Part shown: positions 39,259-48,207 of the stretch, one piece after another | How the letters are laid out: the number at the start of each line of letters is the position of its first letter | Numbering within the stretch: position 1 is the first letter of the stretch | Source of the DNA: Luteibacter yeojuensis | GTDB lineage: Bacteria; Pseudomonadota; Gammaproteobacteria; Xanthomonadales; Rhodanobacteraceae | Reading direction: 5' to 3' | NCBI RefSeq assembly: GCF_000964085.1 | Contig: NZ_JZRB01000016.1 | Span: 62,001 to 126,000, forward strand | DNA length: 64,000 nt | Made by a program: the position numbers and the translations under genes | Notes under the pieces: generated by a model | The model's database searches: none | The model's input: only the letters and a program-made list of their open reading frames with translations | Told to the model about the DNA's origin: nothing

Positions 39259-40857
39259 TCAGGCCAGCTGTTCGTAGGCGGGCAGGGTGAGGAAGTCGCG
39301 CAGTTCGCTTGCGTGGGTTAGTGCGCTGATGAGGGCGGCCGCTTCGTCGGCACGCTTCGCGCCCGGGTGCGACGACTCGCGAAGCCGGTGCGTATGCGAA
39401 GCCAGCGCGTGGTCGAAAAGTGGGAAGGTGATAGGCGCGTGGTCGCTGAATTCCACCGGGCCGTGGTGTAGCCACTGCCACAGCTGTGCGCGGGCGATCT
39501 CGGCGGTGGCGGCGTCTTCCATCAGTTGGTGGATGGGCACGCAGCCCTGGCCATCGAGCCATGCCGCGGTGTAGCGAAGGCACACCTCCACGTTGTTGTC
39601 GAAGCCGGCGCGCGTGACGGTGCCGATCGCGGGTGCGACCAGCGCATCGCGGCTTGCGACGATGTCGTCGCGCATCACGTGCAGCTGGTTCGGCGTGGGC
39701 ATGTGCTCATCGAAGACGGCCTGGGCCACCGGCACGAGGGCCGGGTGCGCCACCCAGGTGCCGTCGTGGCCCGCGGTCACTTCGCGCAGTTTGTCGGCGC
39801 GCACCTTCGCCAGCGCGGCATGGTTCGCCTCGTCATCGCCCTTGATGGGGATCTGCGCCGCCATGCCGCCCATGGCGAACGCGCCACGGCGGTGGCAGGT
39901 CTTGATCAGCAGCTCGGAATAGGCCTTCAGGAACGGCACGGTCATCGCCACCTGGCCGCGTTCCGGCAGCAGCCGGTCGGCGTGTGCGCGGAATGTTTTC
40001 AGGTACGAGAAGATGTAGTCCCACCGCCCACAGTTGAGACCGACCACGCGCGTGCGCAGCGCATGCAGTATCTCGTCCATCTGGAACACGGCCGGCAGCG
40101 TCTCGATGAGCACGGTGGCTTTCATGCAGCCGCGTGGCAGGCCGAGTGTGTCTTCGGCGTGCGCCATGACGTCGTCCCACAGCGCGGCTTCTTCCATCGA
40201 TTGCAGCTTGGGCAGGTAGAAGTAGGGGCCGCGGTCGTTGCCGTGCAGCGCCTTCGCGTTGTGGAAGGCGAACAGGCCGAAGTCGAGCAGGGCGCCGGCG
40301 AGCACGTCGCCGTCGATCTCCACGTGCCGCTCCGGCAAGTGCCACCCGCGGGGGCGGACGACGAGCACGGCGGGCGAATCCGACAGCGCGTAGTGCTTGC
40401 CTTCGGGGCTGGTGAAGTCGATGGTGCCGTCCACGGCGTCGCGCAGGTTGCGCTGCCCTTGCACCTGGTTCGCCCAGGTCGGCGCGCTCGAGTCCTCGAA
40501 GTCGGCCATGAACACCTTCGCGCCGGAATTCAGGGCATTGATGATCATCTTGCGTTCGACGGGGCCGGTGATTTCGACGCGGCGATCCTGAAGTGCGGCC
40601 GGGATGGGCGCGACAGTCCAGTTCCCCTCGCGGACGGCTGCCGTGTCGGTGCGGAAATCGGGCAGGTCGCCGGCGTCGTAGCGAAGCTGGCGCGCGGTGC
40701 GCTCGGCCAGCAGGGCCAGGCGTCGGGCATCGAAGCGGCGGTGCAGGCCGGCCACGAAAGCGAGGGCGGCCGGGGTCAGTACATCGGCAAAGGCATCGGT
40801 GCCGCCATACAGGCGGACGCCAGCCAGCGGGTCGATCTCGCTCTTGGGAACTGCCAT
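39259..40857 (-). CDS. aceB: Malate synthase A
   Basis: Condenses glyoxylate with acetyl-CoA to malate. The 532 residues show MADFEDSSAPTWANQVQGQ and the active-site block LNCGRWDYIFSYLKTFR, plus GMAAQIPIKGD, all of the AceB family rather than GlcB. ATG 40857 follows GGAGGCAGG. The divergent LysR gene at 40998 is its probable regulator. Confidence 0.97.
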   Translation of the reverse strand: MAVPKSEIDPLAGVRLYGGTDAFADVLTPAALAFVAGLHRRFDARRLALLAERTARQLRYDAGDLPDFRTDTAAVREGNWTVAPIPAALQDRRVEITGPVERKMIINALNSGAKVFMADFEDSSAPTWANQVQGQRNLRDAVDGTIDFTSPEGKHYALSDSPAVLVVRPRGWHLPERHVEIDGDVLAGALLDFGLFAFHNAKALHGNDRGPYFYLPKLQSMEEAALWDDVMAHAEDTLGLPRGCMKATVLIETLPAVFQMDEILHALRTRVVGLNCGRWDYIFSYLKTFRAHADRLLPERGQVAMTVPFLKAYSELLIKTCHRRGAFAMGGMAAQIPIKGDDEANHAALAKVRADKLREVTAGHDGTWVAHPALVPVAQAVFDEHMPTPNQLHVMRDDIVASRDALVAPAIGTVTRAGFDNNVEVCLRYTAAWLDGQGCVPIHQLMEDAATAEIARAQLWQWLHHGPVEFSDHAPITFPLFDHALASHTHRLRESSHPGAKRADEAAALISALTHASELRDFLTLPAYEQLA

Positions 40858-40915
40858 GGGGCCTGCCTCCAGTGGTTTCGGGTCTGGAGGCCACGCTACG
40901 TCCCGCCGCATGGCG

Positions 40916-40957
40916 TTGACAAAGCATATGTTTCAATTCATAACATTGACTTTGTTA
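40916..40957. promoter_or_regulatory. Candidate LysR binding sites and promoter in the aceB/LysR gap
   Basis: AT-rich patch with two dyads: ATGTT-N9-AACAT (40928-40946) and TAACA-N7-TGTTA (40941-40957), the second fitting the T-N11-A LysR rule. TTGACA lies at 40916-40921. Both dyads share AACA, so two dimers could bind side by side. Confidence 0.55.
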
Positions 40958-40997
40958 ATGGCAAATGCAAGCTACCGTTTTTATTTAGGAAAAAACG

Positions 40998-42029
40998 ATG
41001 CCTCGGAAGCTGAATCCACCGAAGAAGGCTCCCGCGAAGACGTCGAAGGCGCGTGCACGCGTCAGCGGCGCCGATGATCCTTCGGGCCGTTTCTACTACA
41101 AGGGGAACCGCCTGAAGCAGCTCCGGGCGTTCGTCTACATCACCCGCCTGGGCACCCTTAGCCGCGCGGCCGAGGCACTCTTCCTGTCGCAGCCATCTGT
41201 GAGCCTGCAGTTGCAGGCGCTGGAACGCGAAATGGGCATGCCGCTCGTGGAGCGGACGCGCCGGCGCATCACCCTCACGGATGCCGGCGAGGCGCTTTAC
41301 GAGATGGCCCGGCCCCTGGTCGAGGGCTTCGAGAACCTCGACCGCGAGTTCCAAGCGAAGACGCGGGGCAAGCAGTCGGGACGGCTCACCGTCGCCGCTG
41401 GTGCATCGACGATCCAGTACCTGCTGCCGGACCTGGTGAAGGCCTACCGCGAGCGCTACCCCGACGTGCAACTGCAACTCGCCAATGTCACCGGCAAGGA
41501 CGGCATGGCGCTGCTACGTGCCGACGAAGCCGACATCGCCATCGGCTCGATGCTCGACGTGCCCAACGACATCGCGTGGGCGCCGGTGTACCACTACGAC
41601 CCGATGCTGATCATGCCGCCCGACCATCCGCTGGCAGAGAAAGAGGCGATCCGTCTGGAAGACCTCTCACCTTACGGCCTGATCCTTCCCCCGCAACGCC
41701 TCACCACCTTCCGCCTCGTCGACATGGTGTTCCAGCAGCGCCGCGTGCCCTACACGGTGGCGATCGAGGTGGGCGGCTGGGATGTGATCAAGCAATACGT
41801 GGCGATGGGGCTGGGCATCTCGATCGTGACGGGCATCTGCATCACTGATGCCGATCGCGAGCGGCTGGTGGTGCGAAACCTGCGGCAGTATTTCCCGCAG
41901 CGCAGTTACGGTGTCGTCATGCGCAAGGGCAAGTTCCTCAGCCCCGAAGCGCGCGCGTTCATCGACTTGATCAAGCCAGGGTTGTTGACCCATCGCGACT
42001 ATGATGAGCCGGGGCATTCGGAGCGCTAG
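40998..42029 (+). CDS. LysR-family regulator, probable glyoxylate-shunt regulator
   Basis: A 343-residue regulator. A basic Lys/Ala-rich N-terminal extension of ~35 residues precedes the HTH (LKQLRAFVYITRLGTLSRAAEALFLSQPSVSLQLQALE). The ligand domain begins GRLTVAAGASTIQYLLPDLV and resembles the CysB/Cbl side of the family. Divergence from aceBA with dyads in the gap suggests it controls that operon; the ligand is unknown. It could also repress itself. Confidence 0.85.
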   Translation: MPRKLNPPKKAPAKTSKARARVSGADDPSGRFYYKGNRLKQLRAFVYITRLGTLSRAAEALFLSQPSVSLQLQALEREMGMPLVERTRRRITLTDAGEALYEMARPLVEGFENLDREFQAKTRGKQSGRLTVAAGASTIQYLLPDLVKAYRERYPDVQLQLANVTGKDGMALLRADEADIAIGSMLDVPNDIAWAPVYHYDPMLIMPPDHPLAEKEAIRLEDLSPYGLILPPQRLTTFRLVDMVFQQRRVPYTVAIEVGGWDVIKQYVAMGLGISIVTGICITDADRERLVVRNLRQYFPQRSYGVVMRKGKFLSPEARAFIDLIKPGLLTHRDYDEPGHSER

Positions 42030-42037
42030 AACACAGG

Positions 42038-42487
42038 CTATGCCTCGGCGTCGAAGTTCGTGCCGGTCTTGAGCGCATTGATCACCGTCGTCAGTCCTTT
42101 GGCGCAATACAGTGCGCTCGTGTACCCGCCTTGCTGCCCAGCGGCGGCATGCATGGGCGAAAGCGCTCCGACCATGCGCGCGACGCGTTTCGTTGCTTCA
42201 ATGAGATTGAATGGCCTGTTGTCCGTGAGGCCCCTGGCGCCCGGTGCCCTGAGCAGCATCAGCTTGGATGCAACATCCTCCGTGATCTTACCTTCCTCGC
42301 ACAGGCGTGCAGCGATGGGGTTGAGTTCGCTGGGCCGGACGTTCGTCAGATCCAGTTTGCCGACATCGTTCTTTAGCGGCCCGGATATGCCACGCACCGT
42401 TCGTCTGACCTGATCGTCGGTGCCGTGCGATGAGCCAAGCTGATCGATTCTGAGGAGGGGCAGGGGACGCTTCGGGGGAATGTACAT
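42038..42487 (-). CDS. Uncharacterised protein
   Basis: A 149-residue protein from ATG 42487 (MYIPPKRPLPLLRIDQLG). It is mostly helical, with no signal peptide, membrane segment or motif. The region LTDNRPFNLIEATKRVARMVG and a Gly/Ala-rich C-terminal half could be a dimerisation surface. No family was recognised. It lies in the small accessory patch at 42-44.7 kb, next to a gene remnant, and its base usage is slightly less GC-rich than its neighbours. Confidence 0.6.
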   Translation of the reverse strand: MYIPPKRPLPLLRIDQLGSSHGTDDQVRRTVRGISGPLKNDVGKLDLTNVRPSELNPIAARLCEEGKITEDVASKLMLLRAPGARGLTDNRPFNLIEATKRVARMVGALSPMHAAAGQQGGYTSALYCAKGLTTVINALKTGTNFDAEA

Positions 42488-42507
42488 GGGCGGCTCCGTC
42501 AACAGAG

Positions 42508-42748
42508 CCACCTTGTGGGAGTGCGCGACGATTCGCTGTAGGCGATTACCGACTCACGCTGTCGGAAAACGGCGTGATGTTTGGTCCTGCAGGTGAAGGC
42601 GGGCGGAGAATGGATCGACATCGCGACGGGTGCATTCATCCATAAGCCGCAACTCGGCCCCGGCAGCTACCGGCTTGTGCTGCAGAACATTTCCGCTGCC
42701 GTCGGGACCATCACCTACACCGTCCGCTACCGAATCTCGGGCGGCTAA
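42508..42748 (+). pseudogene. Frameshifted remnant of a beta-rich protein gene
   Basis: The codons around 42541-42600 read DYRLTLSENGVMFGPAG in one frame, then the sense continues in another frame as VKAGGEWIDIATGAF and GPGSYRLVLQNISAAVGTITYTVRYRISGG up to TAA at 42748. Both parts contain a GxYRLxL strand, so they may once have been one protein. No start with a ribosome site is seen. The left edge is TTGTGGGAGTGCGCGA, a degenerate piece of the REP element. Confidence 0.4.
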
Positions 42749-42757
42749 CGCCTGAAA

Positions 42758-43345
42758 TCAGGCGTCCCGATGCTTCCCGTGGTAACCCACGAACATGGCG
42801 CGGATACGCGCCATGTCGGCCTCGGTGTCGTCGGTTGCATGGACGAGCGGACCCAGCGTGAAGGTCTTCGTCGGGTAATCGATGAACACGGTCTGGATCG
42901 GCACGCCCGCGGCACGCGCAATGCGCAGGAAGCCCGACTTCCAATGCTTCACTGGCTTTCGGGTGCCCTCGGGCATGATGCCCAGCCACAGCGTATCGGC
43001 TGCGGCGAAGCGGGCCACCATCTGGTCGACCACATTGGTCGCTGCCTTCCGGTCGATGGGGATGAGGCGTAGCCCGCGCACGATCGGGCCGAGGGGGCCA
43101 TTGAGCACTTCGCGCTTGATCATCACGCCGAGATCGAGGCGGATGGCCTGGCGCATGAGCAGGCCGTACACGCCATCCCAGTACGACGAATGCGGGGCGC
43201 CAATGAGAATCAGTTTCTTCTCATTCGGCATGGTGCCGACGATGCGCCAACCCGTGAGCTTGATGGCCCAGAGGCAAAGGCGCTTGAACCACGAGTCGGG
43301 CAGCCGCGGTGCGTTCGGAGGGAGCTCGGCGGAGACGCTGCTCAA
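42758..43345 (-). CDS. PlsC-like 1-acylglycerol-phosphate acyltransferase
   Basis: A 195-residue PlsC domain. GAPHSSYWDGVYG carries the HX4D catalytic motif, and GIMPEGTRK the PEGTR substrate motif. No strong membrane anchor precedes them. It starts at an ATGA overlap with arfB, so it is translated together with it. The exact lipid substrate cannot be told; this group also includes ornithine-lipid enzymes. Confidence 0.88.
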   Translation of the reverse strand: MSSVSAELPPNAPRLPDSWFKRLCLWAIKLTGWRIVGTMPNEKKLILIGAPHSSYWDGVYGLLMRQAIRLDLGVMIKREVLNGPLGPIVRGLRLIPIDRKAATNVVDQMVARFAAADTLWLGIMPEGTRKPVKHWKSGFLRIARAAGVPIQTVFIDYPTKTFTLGPLVHATDDTEADMARIRAMFVGYHGKHRDA

Positions 43346-43764
43346 TCGTTGCTCCAGTCGCGCGAGCGCGAGCGCTTGGTCTGGCCGCGCTGGGCCTTGC
43401 CAGCGAGGCGGCGTTCCTTCGAAGCACGCGTGGGCTTCGAGGGCACGCGCTTCTTGGCCACGAGCGTGGCGGCGTGGATGATCTCCACGAGTCGCTCGCG
43501 GGCGTCATCGCGGTTGCGGGCTTGCTCGCGGAAACGGCGGGCCTGGATCACCAGGACGCCCGCATCGGTCATGCGACGGTCGCGCCGCATCAGCAGCCGC
43601 TCACGCACTTCCTCCGGAAGCGAGGGCGAGCTGGCGACATCGAAGCGCAGCTCGACGGCACTTTCCGTGCGGTTCACGTGCTGGCCCCCCGGGCCATCGG
43701 CGCGCGTGAAGCGCTCGATCAGCTCGGACTCGGGGATGGCGATGGTGGCGGTGACGATAAGCAT
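43342..43764 (-). CDS. arfB: Alternative ribosome-rescue factor ArfB
   Basis: Peptidyl-tRNA hydrolase that rescues ribosomes stalled without a stop codon. The 140-residue protein has the GGQ loop in RADGPGGQHVNRTESAVEL and the basic C-terminal tail (KKRVPSKPTRASKERRLAGK, then QRGQTKRSRSRDW) that enters the empty mRNA channel. The length and the lack of stop-codon recognition domains separate it from RF1/RF2. Confidence 0.95.
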   Translation of the reverse strand: MLIVTATIAIPESELIERFTRADGPGGQHVNRTESAVELRFDVASSPSLPEEVRERLLMRRDRRMTDAGVLVIQARRFREQARNRDDARERLVEIIHAATLVAKKRVPSKPTRASKERRLAGKAQRGQTKRSRSRDWSND

Positions 43765-43918
43765 GTTGGCGTGGATTCTAGCAGCGTCGCGGCTGGCGTC
43801 ATGACGCGACGCAATCAGCGTGGGCGACGCCTACACGCGGTGTCGGAAAACGCCGATTGGCGGCCTCATTCCGATTCGTAACCATGGCACTCCTCATTCA
43901 TTCGATGGAGCGCCCCCT

Positions 43919-44401
43919 ATGCTTAACGCTAGACTCGCTGCGGAGCCGGCATTCGACCCGGCCTTTGGTTACGACATGGAAGATACGATCACACTCGCCC
44001 GTCTTCAGGAGTTCCTTGAGGCGGACATCATCGGCGACATCGACGTTGTCGGCCGCGTCGGTGGTTGGGTGATCCGCGTGCACACCGGCGATCCCTCGCC
44101 ACCGATCCTGGCGGCGCCCAGCGGTGCCATTCGCCTGTTCACTTCGGCGGACAGCGTCATTCAGCAGCTTTTGGAGTTGGGGGTCACCCGCATGCAGTTT
44201 GATGCGGACGATCTCGACCTGAAGGGCATGCGTGCTCCGCGAGTCGATCGCGCGGCGCTTGCCAGGCAGCAGGCCGAGCACGATGCAAGGATTACGGCTA
44301 AGGCGTGCGCCGTGCGGGACCGGCTCAGGGCGGGCACGGAGCAGGCGATCTCGTCTGAGGAGATTCTTGCGCGGTACGGCAAGCATCGTCGCAAGGACTG
44401 A
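43919..44401 (+). CDS. Putative antitoxin of a ParE-type pair
   Basis: A 160-residue protein from ATG 43919. Its N-terminal half (EFLEADIIGDIDVVGRVGGWVIRVHTG) is compact and beta-rich, and its C-terminal ~50 residues are a charged helix (ARQQAEHDARITAKACAV) ending LARYGKHRRKD. No known antitoxin fold was recognised and it is longer than most. The antitoxin role is inferred only from its position, 7 nt before a ParE-like toxin gene. The GGAG at 43907 supports the start. Confidence 0.55.
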   Translation: MLNARLAAEPAFDPAFGYDMEDTITLARLQEFLEADIIGDIDVVGRVGGWVIRVHTGDPSPPILAAPSGAIRLFTSADSVIQQLLELGVTRMQFDADDLDLKGMRAPRVDRAALARQQAEHDARITAKACAVRDRLRAGTEQAISSEEILARYGKHRRKD

Positions 44402-44408
44402 CACCGCC

Positions 44409-44702
44409 ATGGCTTCCTGGTCTTTCTCCCAGGCGGCTGAGCAGGAATTCGAAAGTATCAAGTTGTTTTATGCCTGGCACCGAGCAACGCCCACCGGTGA
44501 CAGCGTCATCAGCGCTCTTCTTGATCGAATTCAGCTCGTGGCCGCCCATCCACTTGTCTTGCCCGTCGATGCACGCGGCATTCGAAGGAGTCCGCTGTCC
44601 CGATTGCCTTACTGCATCAGCTACGAATACGAGCAGGCGTGTGATTGGGTACACGTTCTATCGGTTTCGCATTCGCGTCGCGAGCAGCCATCGCTACGCT
44701 AG
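44409..44702 (+). CDS. ParE/RelE-family toxin
   Basis: A 97-residue protein with the RelE/ParE fold pattern: AAEQEFESIKLFYAW helix, LLDRIQLVAAHPLVLP, then GIRRSPLSRLPYCISYEYE and a C-terminal strand VHVLSVSHSRRE. ParE toxins act on gyrase and RelE toxins on ribosomes; which applies cannot be told here. It is the second gene of the pair, with the upstream partner presumed to neutralise it. Confidence 0.78.
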   Translation: MASWSFSQAAEQEFESIKLFYAWHRATPTGDSVISALLDRIQLVAAHPLVLPVDARGIRRSPLSRLPYCISYEYEQACDWVHVLSVSHSRREQPSLR

Positions 44703-44710
44703 GCAGCGCT

Positions 44711-45418
44711 TCAGGAAAGCGGAAACGCATCCTGCCACCCGAAGCGCTCAACAAGCCGCGCCCACGTCTCATCCAGCGATGCCGAAATCGCCATCGGCTG
44801 CCCCGAGACCGGGTGCGTGAACATCAGCCGCTCCGCATGCAACAGCAACCGATGCGAGTTGAAGTGCTGCTTGTACAACCGGTTATGATCGCCACGCCCA
44901 TGCTGGCTGTCGCCTACGATGGGGTGGTGAATATGCGCGAAGTGCTTGCGGATCTGCCGGAAGCGCCCCGTGCGGGGTTCGGCCACGACCAGCGCGTAGC
45001 GCTGCTTCTCGTAGCGGCCCAGCGGGATATCCACTTCCACCGTGGCGAGCTGGCGGTAGTCCGTCGTCGCATCGCGGCGCGGCCCCGTGTCGCGCGAGCC
45101 GGGCAGCGGGTAGTCGATCGTGCCCTCTGCAGGGTCGGGCCAGCCGCGCACCACGGCGAGGTAGCGCTTGCTCACCGTGCGGCCCATGAACTGCTCGCCC
45201 ATCAAGCCAGCGACTTCCGGCGAACGTGCCACGAGCAGCACGCCCGACGTGGCGCGGTCCAGGCGGTGGGCGAGGTGCAGGCGCCCTTCCACCTGCTCGC
45301 GGAGCAGGTCGATCAGGAAAGCATCGTCCGGCCCTACGAAGGTCGAGCGGTGCACCGCCAGGTTCGCGGGTTTGTTGACGGCGACAAGATCGTCGTCCTG
45401 GTAGAGGATCTCAAGCAT
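44711..45418 (-). CDS. truC: tRNA pseudouridine(65) synthase TruC
   Basis: RluA-family pseudouridine synthase of 235 residues. MLEILYQDDDLVAVNKPANLAVHRS is the TruC opening, and the catalytic aspartate lies in AHRLDRATSGVLL. GRFRQIRKHFAHI and HNRLYKQHFNSHRLLLHA complete the fold. The absence of an S4 domain separates it from RluC/RluD. It ends 8 nt from the toxin gene on the other strand. Confidence 0.92.
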   Translation of the reverse strand: MLEILYQDDDLVAVNKPANLAVHRSTFVGPDDAFLIDLLREQVEGRLHLAHRLDRATSGVLLVARSPEVAGLMGEQFMGRTVSKRYLAVVRGWPDPAEGTIDYPLPGSRDTGPRRDATTDYRQLATVEVDIPLGRYEKQRYALVVAEPRTGRFRQIRKHFAHIHHPIVGDSQHGRGDHNRLYKQHFNSHRLLLHAERLMFTHPVSGQPMAISASLDETWARLVERFGWQDAFPLS

Positions 45419-45426
45419 AGCTCGGC

Positions 45427-47076
45427 TCACGCGTGGCGGCGGGGCCAGCCGGCGATGAATGCCACCACGCCCAGCACAGCGGCAGCCACGGCCGGCCACA
45501 CGCCGTGCGGCGCCAGCGTGCCGACCAGGGCGGCGCAGATCAGCAGCGACGAACCCAGCATGCCGCACGCCAGCAGGCGCCGCGTACGGCGCGCCTCGTC
45601 CTGGGCCAGCAGCAGTGTCCGCGGATCAGCCACCTCGCGGCGCTCGCCGCTGGCCACCTGGCGCAGCGCGTCGCGCACCAGTTCGGGTACGCGCGGCGCG
45701 GTGTGGATCCACTCCGGCAGCCGGCGGCGCACATCGCGCAGCGTGGCGCGGACGCTGTAGCGCTCGCGCAGGATGCGCCGGAGCACCGGGTGCGCTACCG
45801 CCCAGATGTCGATCTCCGGGTCGAGCATGCGGCCCACACCCTCGATGTTCAGCAGCGTCTTCTGCAGCAGGATGAGCTGCGGCTGCAGGGTCAACTCGAA
45901 ACGGCGTGCGGTCTGGAACAGCTTCACCACCAGCTCGGCGATGGATATCTGCGACAGCGGGCGGGTGAAGTAGGGCTCGCACACCGTGCGCACCGCGGCT
46001 TCGAGTTCGTCGAGGCGGATGGTCGAGGGCATCCAGCCAGCGGCAACGTGCAACTGCGCGATGCGGGCGTAATCGCGCTCGAACAGCGCGATGAAGTTCT
46101 CGGCCAGCCAGTACTGGTCGGCCTCGGGCAGCGAGCCCATGATGCCGAAATCGAGCGCGATGAAGCGCGGCTCGTCGATGCGCGAGGTATCGACCCAGAT
46201 GTTGCCAGGATGCGCATCGGCATGGAAAAAGTTATCGCGGAACACCTGCTCGTAGAACAGGCGCACGCCCTTCTCGGCAAGTTGCTTGCGGTCGAGGCCG
46301 GCGGCATCGATGGCGGCGATGTCGTCGGCGCTCACGCCGCGCACGCGTTCAAGCGTGAGCGCGCCTTCGCTGCTCAGGTCCCAGATCACCTCGGGCACGT
46401 ACAGGTCGATGCCGCTGGCGAAGTTGCGCCGCAGCAGGCTGGCGCTGGCGCCTTCGCGCTGCAGGTCGAGCTCGTTGTCGAGCATCTTCTCGACCTCGGC
46501 CACCACTTCGAGCGGGCGGATCTTGTCGGCATTGGGGTGCCAGCGCTGGGCCAGCGCGCCGAGCGAGTGCAGTAGCGACACGTCGCGTGCGATGCGCTGG
46601 TCGATGCCCGGGCGCAGCACCTTCACCACCACCTCGCGGCCGCCGTGCAGCGTCGCCGCGTGCACCTGGGCGATGGAGGCGGACGCGAGCGGCACTTCAT
46701 CGAACGAGGCATACAGCGTCGACACCGGCGCCTTGAGTTCGCGCTCAACGATGGCGCGGGCCTCGGCACCGGGGAACGGCGGGACCTGGTCTTGCAGCAG
46801 CGCGAGTTCGTCGGCCACGTCGGCCGGCACCAGGTCGCGGCGGGTGGACAGCACCTGGCCCGCCTTGACGAAGATGGGGCCCAGTTCGGTCAGCGCGAGG
46901 CGCAGGCGCGCGCCCCGCGGCAGGCCGCGCACATCGGCGGCCGGCTTCGGGAAGAAGGCGCGGAGGAGCTTGAGCGGGCGGTAGAGGTGGGCGCCCTCGA
47001 CGAGTTCGTCGAGCTGGTATTTGAGCAGGATGGCGGCGACGCGCAGCAGGCGCGGGGCAAGGCGCAACGGCGTCAT
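45427..47076 (-). CDS. ubiB: UbiB, atypical ABC1-type kinase for ubiquinone synthesis
   Basis: ATPase needed for coenzyme Q synthesis, probably extracting lipid intermediates. The 549-residue protein contains the KxGQ motif in [14 protein letters not shown], the Ala-rich loop [13 protein letters not shown], the HADAHPGN catalytic loop and the DFGIMGSL metal-binding motif. Two C-terminal membrane helices are present ([19 protein letters not shown]). It starts at an ATGA overlap with ubiJ. Confidence 0.97.
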   Translation of the reverse strand: MTPLRLAPRLLRVAAILLKYQLDELVEGAHLYRPLKLLRAFFPKPAADVRGLPRGARLRLALTELGPIFVKAGQVLSTRRDLVPADVADELALLQDQVPPFPGAEARAIVERELKAPVSTLYASFDEVPLASASIAQVHAATLHGGREVVVKVLRPGIDQRIARDVSLLHSLGALAQRWHPNADKIRPLEVVAEVEKMLDNELDLQREGASASLLRRNFASGIDLYVPEVIWDLSSEGALTLERVRGVSADDIAAIDAAGLDRKQLAEKGVRLFYEQVFRDNFFHADAHPGNIWVDTSRIDEPRFIALDFGIMGSLPEADQYWLAENFIALFERDYARIAQLHVAAGWMPSTIRLDELEAAVRTVCEPYFTRPLSQISIAELVVKLFQTARRFELTLQPQLILLQKTLLNIEGVGRMLDPEIDIWAVAHPVLRRILRERYSVRATLRDVRRRLPEWIHTAPRVPELVRDALRQVASGERREVADPRTLLLAQDEARRTRRLLACGMLGSSLLICAALVGTLAPHGVWPAVAAAVLGVVAFIAGWPRRHA

Positions 47077-47714
47077 GCGCCAGCCCCCTTGCGGGCGCGC
47101 TCAAGGCGGGCAAGGCGTGCGTCGAGGCGCTCGGTGCGTTCGCGCACGGCATCGACGCCATCGAGGTAGCCCTCCAGTTCACCCGGCGCGACGGCGACGC
47201 GGCCTTCGTCGCGCAGCCAGTCGGCACCATCGTCGACAAGGTGGCGGCCGGTTTCGCGGGCGTGGGCCAGGCCCTCGCGCAGGGCTTTCGCCAGCGCCAC
47301 GCCGAGCGTGTCGCCGAACGTCCTGGCGAAGGCTTCTTCCACGTCCGGCGCGTACTGCCGCGCGAGACGCTCGAGCCGGCGGGCCAGCTCGGCATCGCCG
47401 GCGATATCGACCTTGCCCGGCGCCACGCCGTCGTCGTCGCCGCGCAGCGCCATGGCAAGCAGGCTGCCCGGGGTGGCGGTGACGCGGAGGCTGCCGCCGT
47501 CCTCGGGCGGCCCCACGCGCAGGCGGCCCTTCTCCACGGTTATACGCAGCGCCAGGTCCGGCCCCGTGAGGTGCACCTGCACGCTGCGGCCGTCGAGCAC
47601 GTCGAGGCGGCTGCGGGTATCGGGGTCGAGGTCGACGGTGCGATTGAGCGCGGCCTCCATGGCGCGGCCGGCGAGGACGCGCAAGGGGCGGGGCAGGAAG
47701 GCGTTCTGGGTCAT
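47073..47714 (-). CDS. ubiJ: UbiJ, ubiquinone biosynthesis accessory factor
   Basis: SCP2-domain lipid-binding protein that scaffolds the Ubi complex with UbiK. The 213 residues have the SCP2 core ([41 protein letters not shown]) and a C-terminal coiled coil ([21 protein letters not shown]). It is translationally coupled to ubiB. The usual first gene, ubiE, is absent from this cluster. Confidence 0.92.
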   Translation of the reverse strand: MTQNAFLPRPLRVLAGRAMEAALNRTVDLDPDTRSRLDVLDGRSVQVHLTGPDLALRITVEKGRLRVGPPEDGGSLRVTATPGSLLAMALRGDDDGVAPGKVDIAGDAELARRLERLARQYAPDVEEAFARTFGDTLGVALAKALREGLAHARETGRHLVDDGADWLRDEGRVAVAPGELEGYLDGVDAVRERTERLDARLARLERARKGAGA

Positions 47715-47735
47715 GCCCTCGATTGTAGCCGCTGG

Positions 47736-48200
47736 CTAGGCCGCGCCGTCGAACCCGGCCTGGCGCCAGGCCTCGAAAACCGCCACGGCCACGGCGTTGG
47801 AGAGGTTGAGGCTGCGGTTGCCCGGGCGCATCGGCAGGCGGATGCGCTGCGGCTCCGGGATCGCATCGAGCACCTCATCCGGCAGGCCGGCGGTTTCGCA
47901 GCCGAACAGCAGCGCATCGCCGTCGGCGTAGGCCACGTCCGTATGCAGGTGCCTGCCGCGGGTGGAGAAGGCGAACACGCGTGGCTGGCCGAGGGTGGCA
48001 AGGCAATCGTCGAGGCTGTCGTGGACGGCCACGCTGGCGAACTCGTGGTAGTCCAGGCCCGCCCGCTTCAGCCGGGCATCGTCCAGCGTGAAGCCCAGGG
48101 GGCGGATGAGGTGGAGCGTCGCACCGGTGTTGGCGCAGAGGCGGATCACATTGCCGGTGTTCGGCGGGATCTCGGGTCGGAACAGGATGACGTGGGGCAT
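47736..48200 (-). CDS. trmL: tRNA (cytidine/uridine 34-2'-O)-methyltransferase TrmL
   Basis: SPOUT methyltransferase acting on the wobble base of some leucine tRNAs. The 154-residue protein has the opening MPHVILFRPEIPPNTGNVIRLCANTGA, FGCETAGLPDEV, and the knot motif RPGNRSLNLSNAVAVAVFEAWRQ. It starts at ATG 48200; the codons before it are not conserved. It is the first gene of a probable trmL-ubiJ-ubiB-truC transcript. Confidence 0.95.
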   Translation of the reverse strand: MPHVILFRPEIPPNTGNVIRLCANTGATLHLIRPLGFTLDDARLKRAGLDYHEFASVAVHDSLDDCLATLGQPRVFAFSTRGRHLHTDVAYADGDALLFGCETAGLPDEVLDAIPEPQRIRLPMRPGNRSLNLSNAVAVAVFEAWRQAGFDGAA

Positions 48201-48207
48201 GCCGCCA

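Noticed and set aside
43919-44702. A mobile plasmid insertion around the toxin-antitoxin pair
   Set aside because: No integrase, attachment-site repeat, replication or transfer gene was seen. Chromosomal toxin-antitoxin pairs are common.
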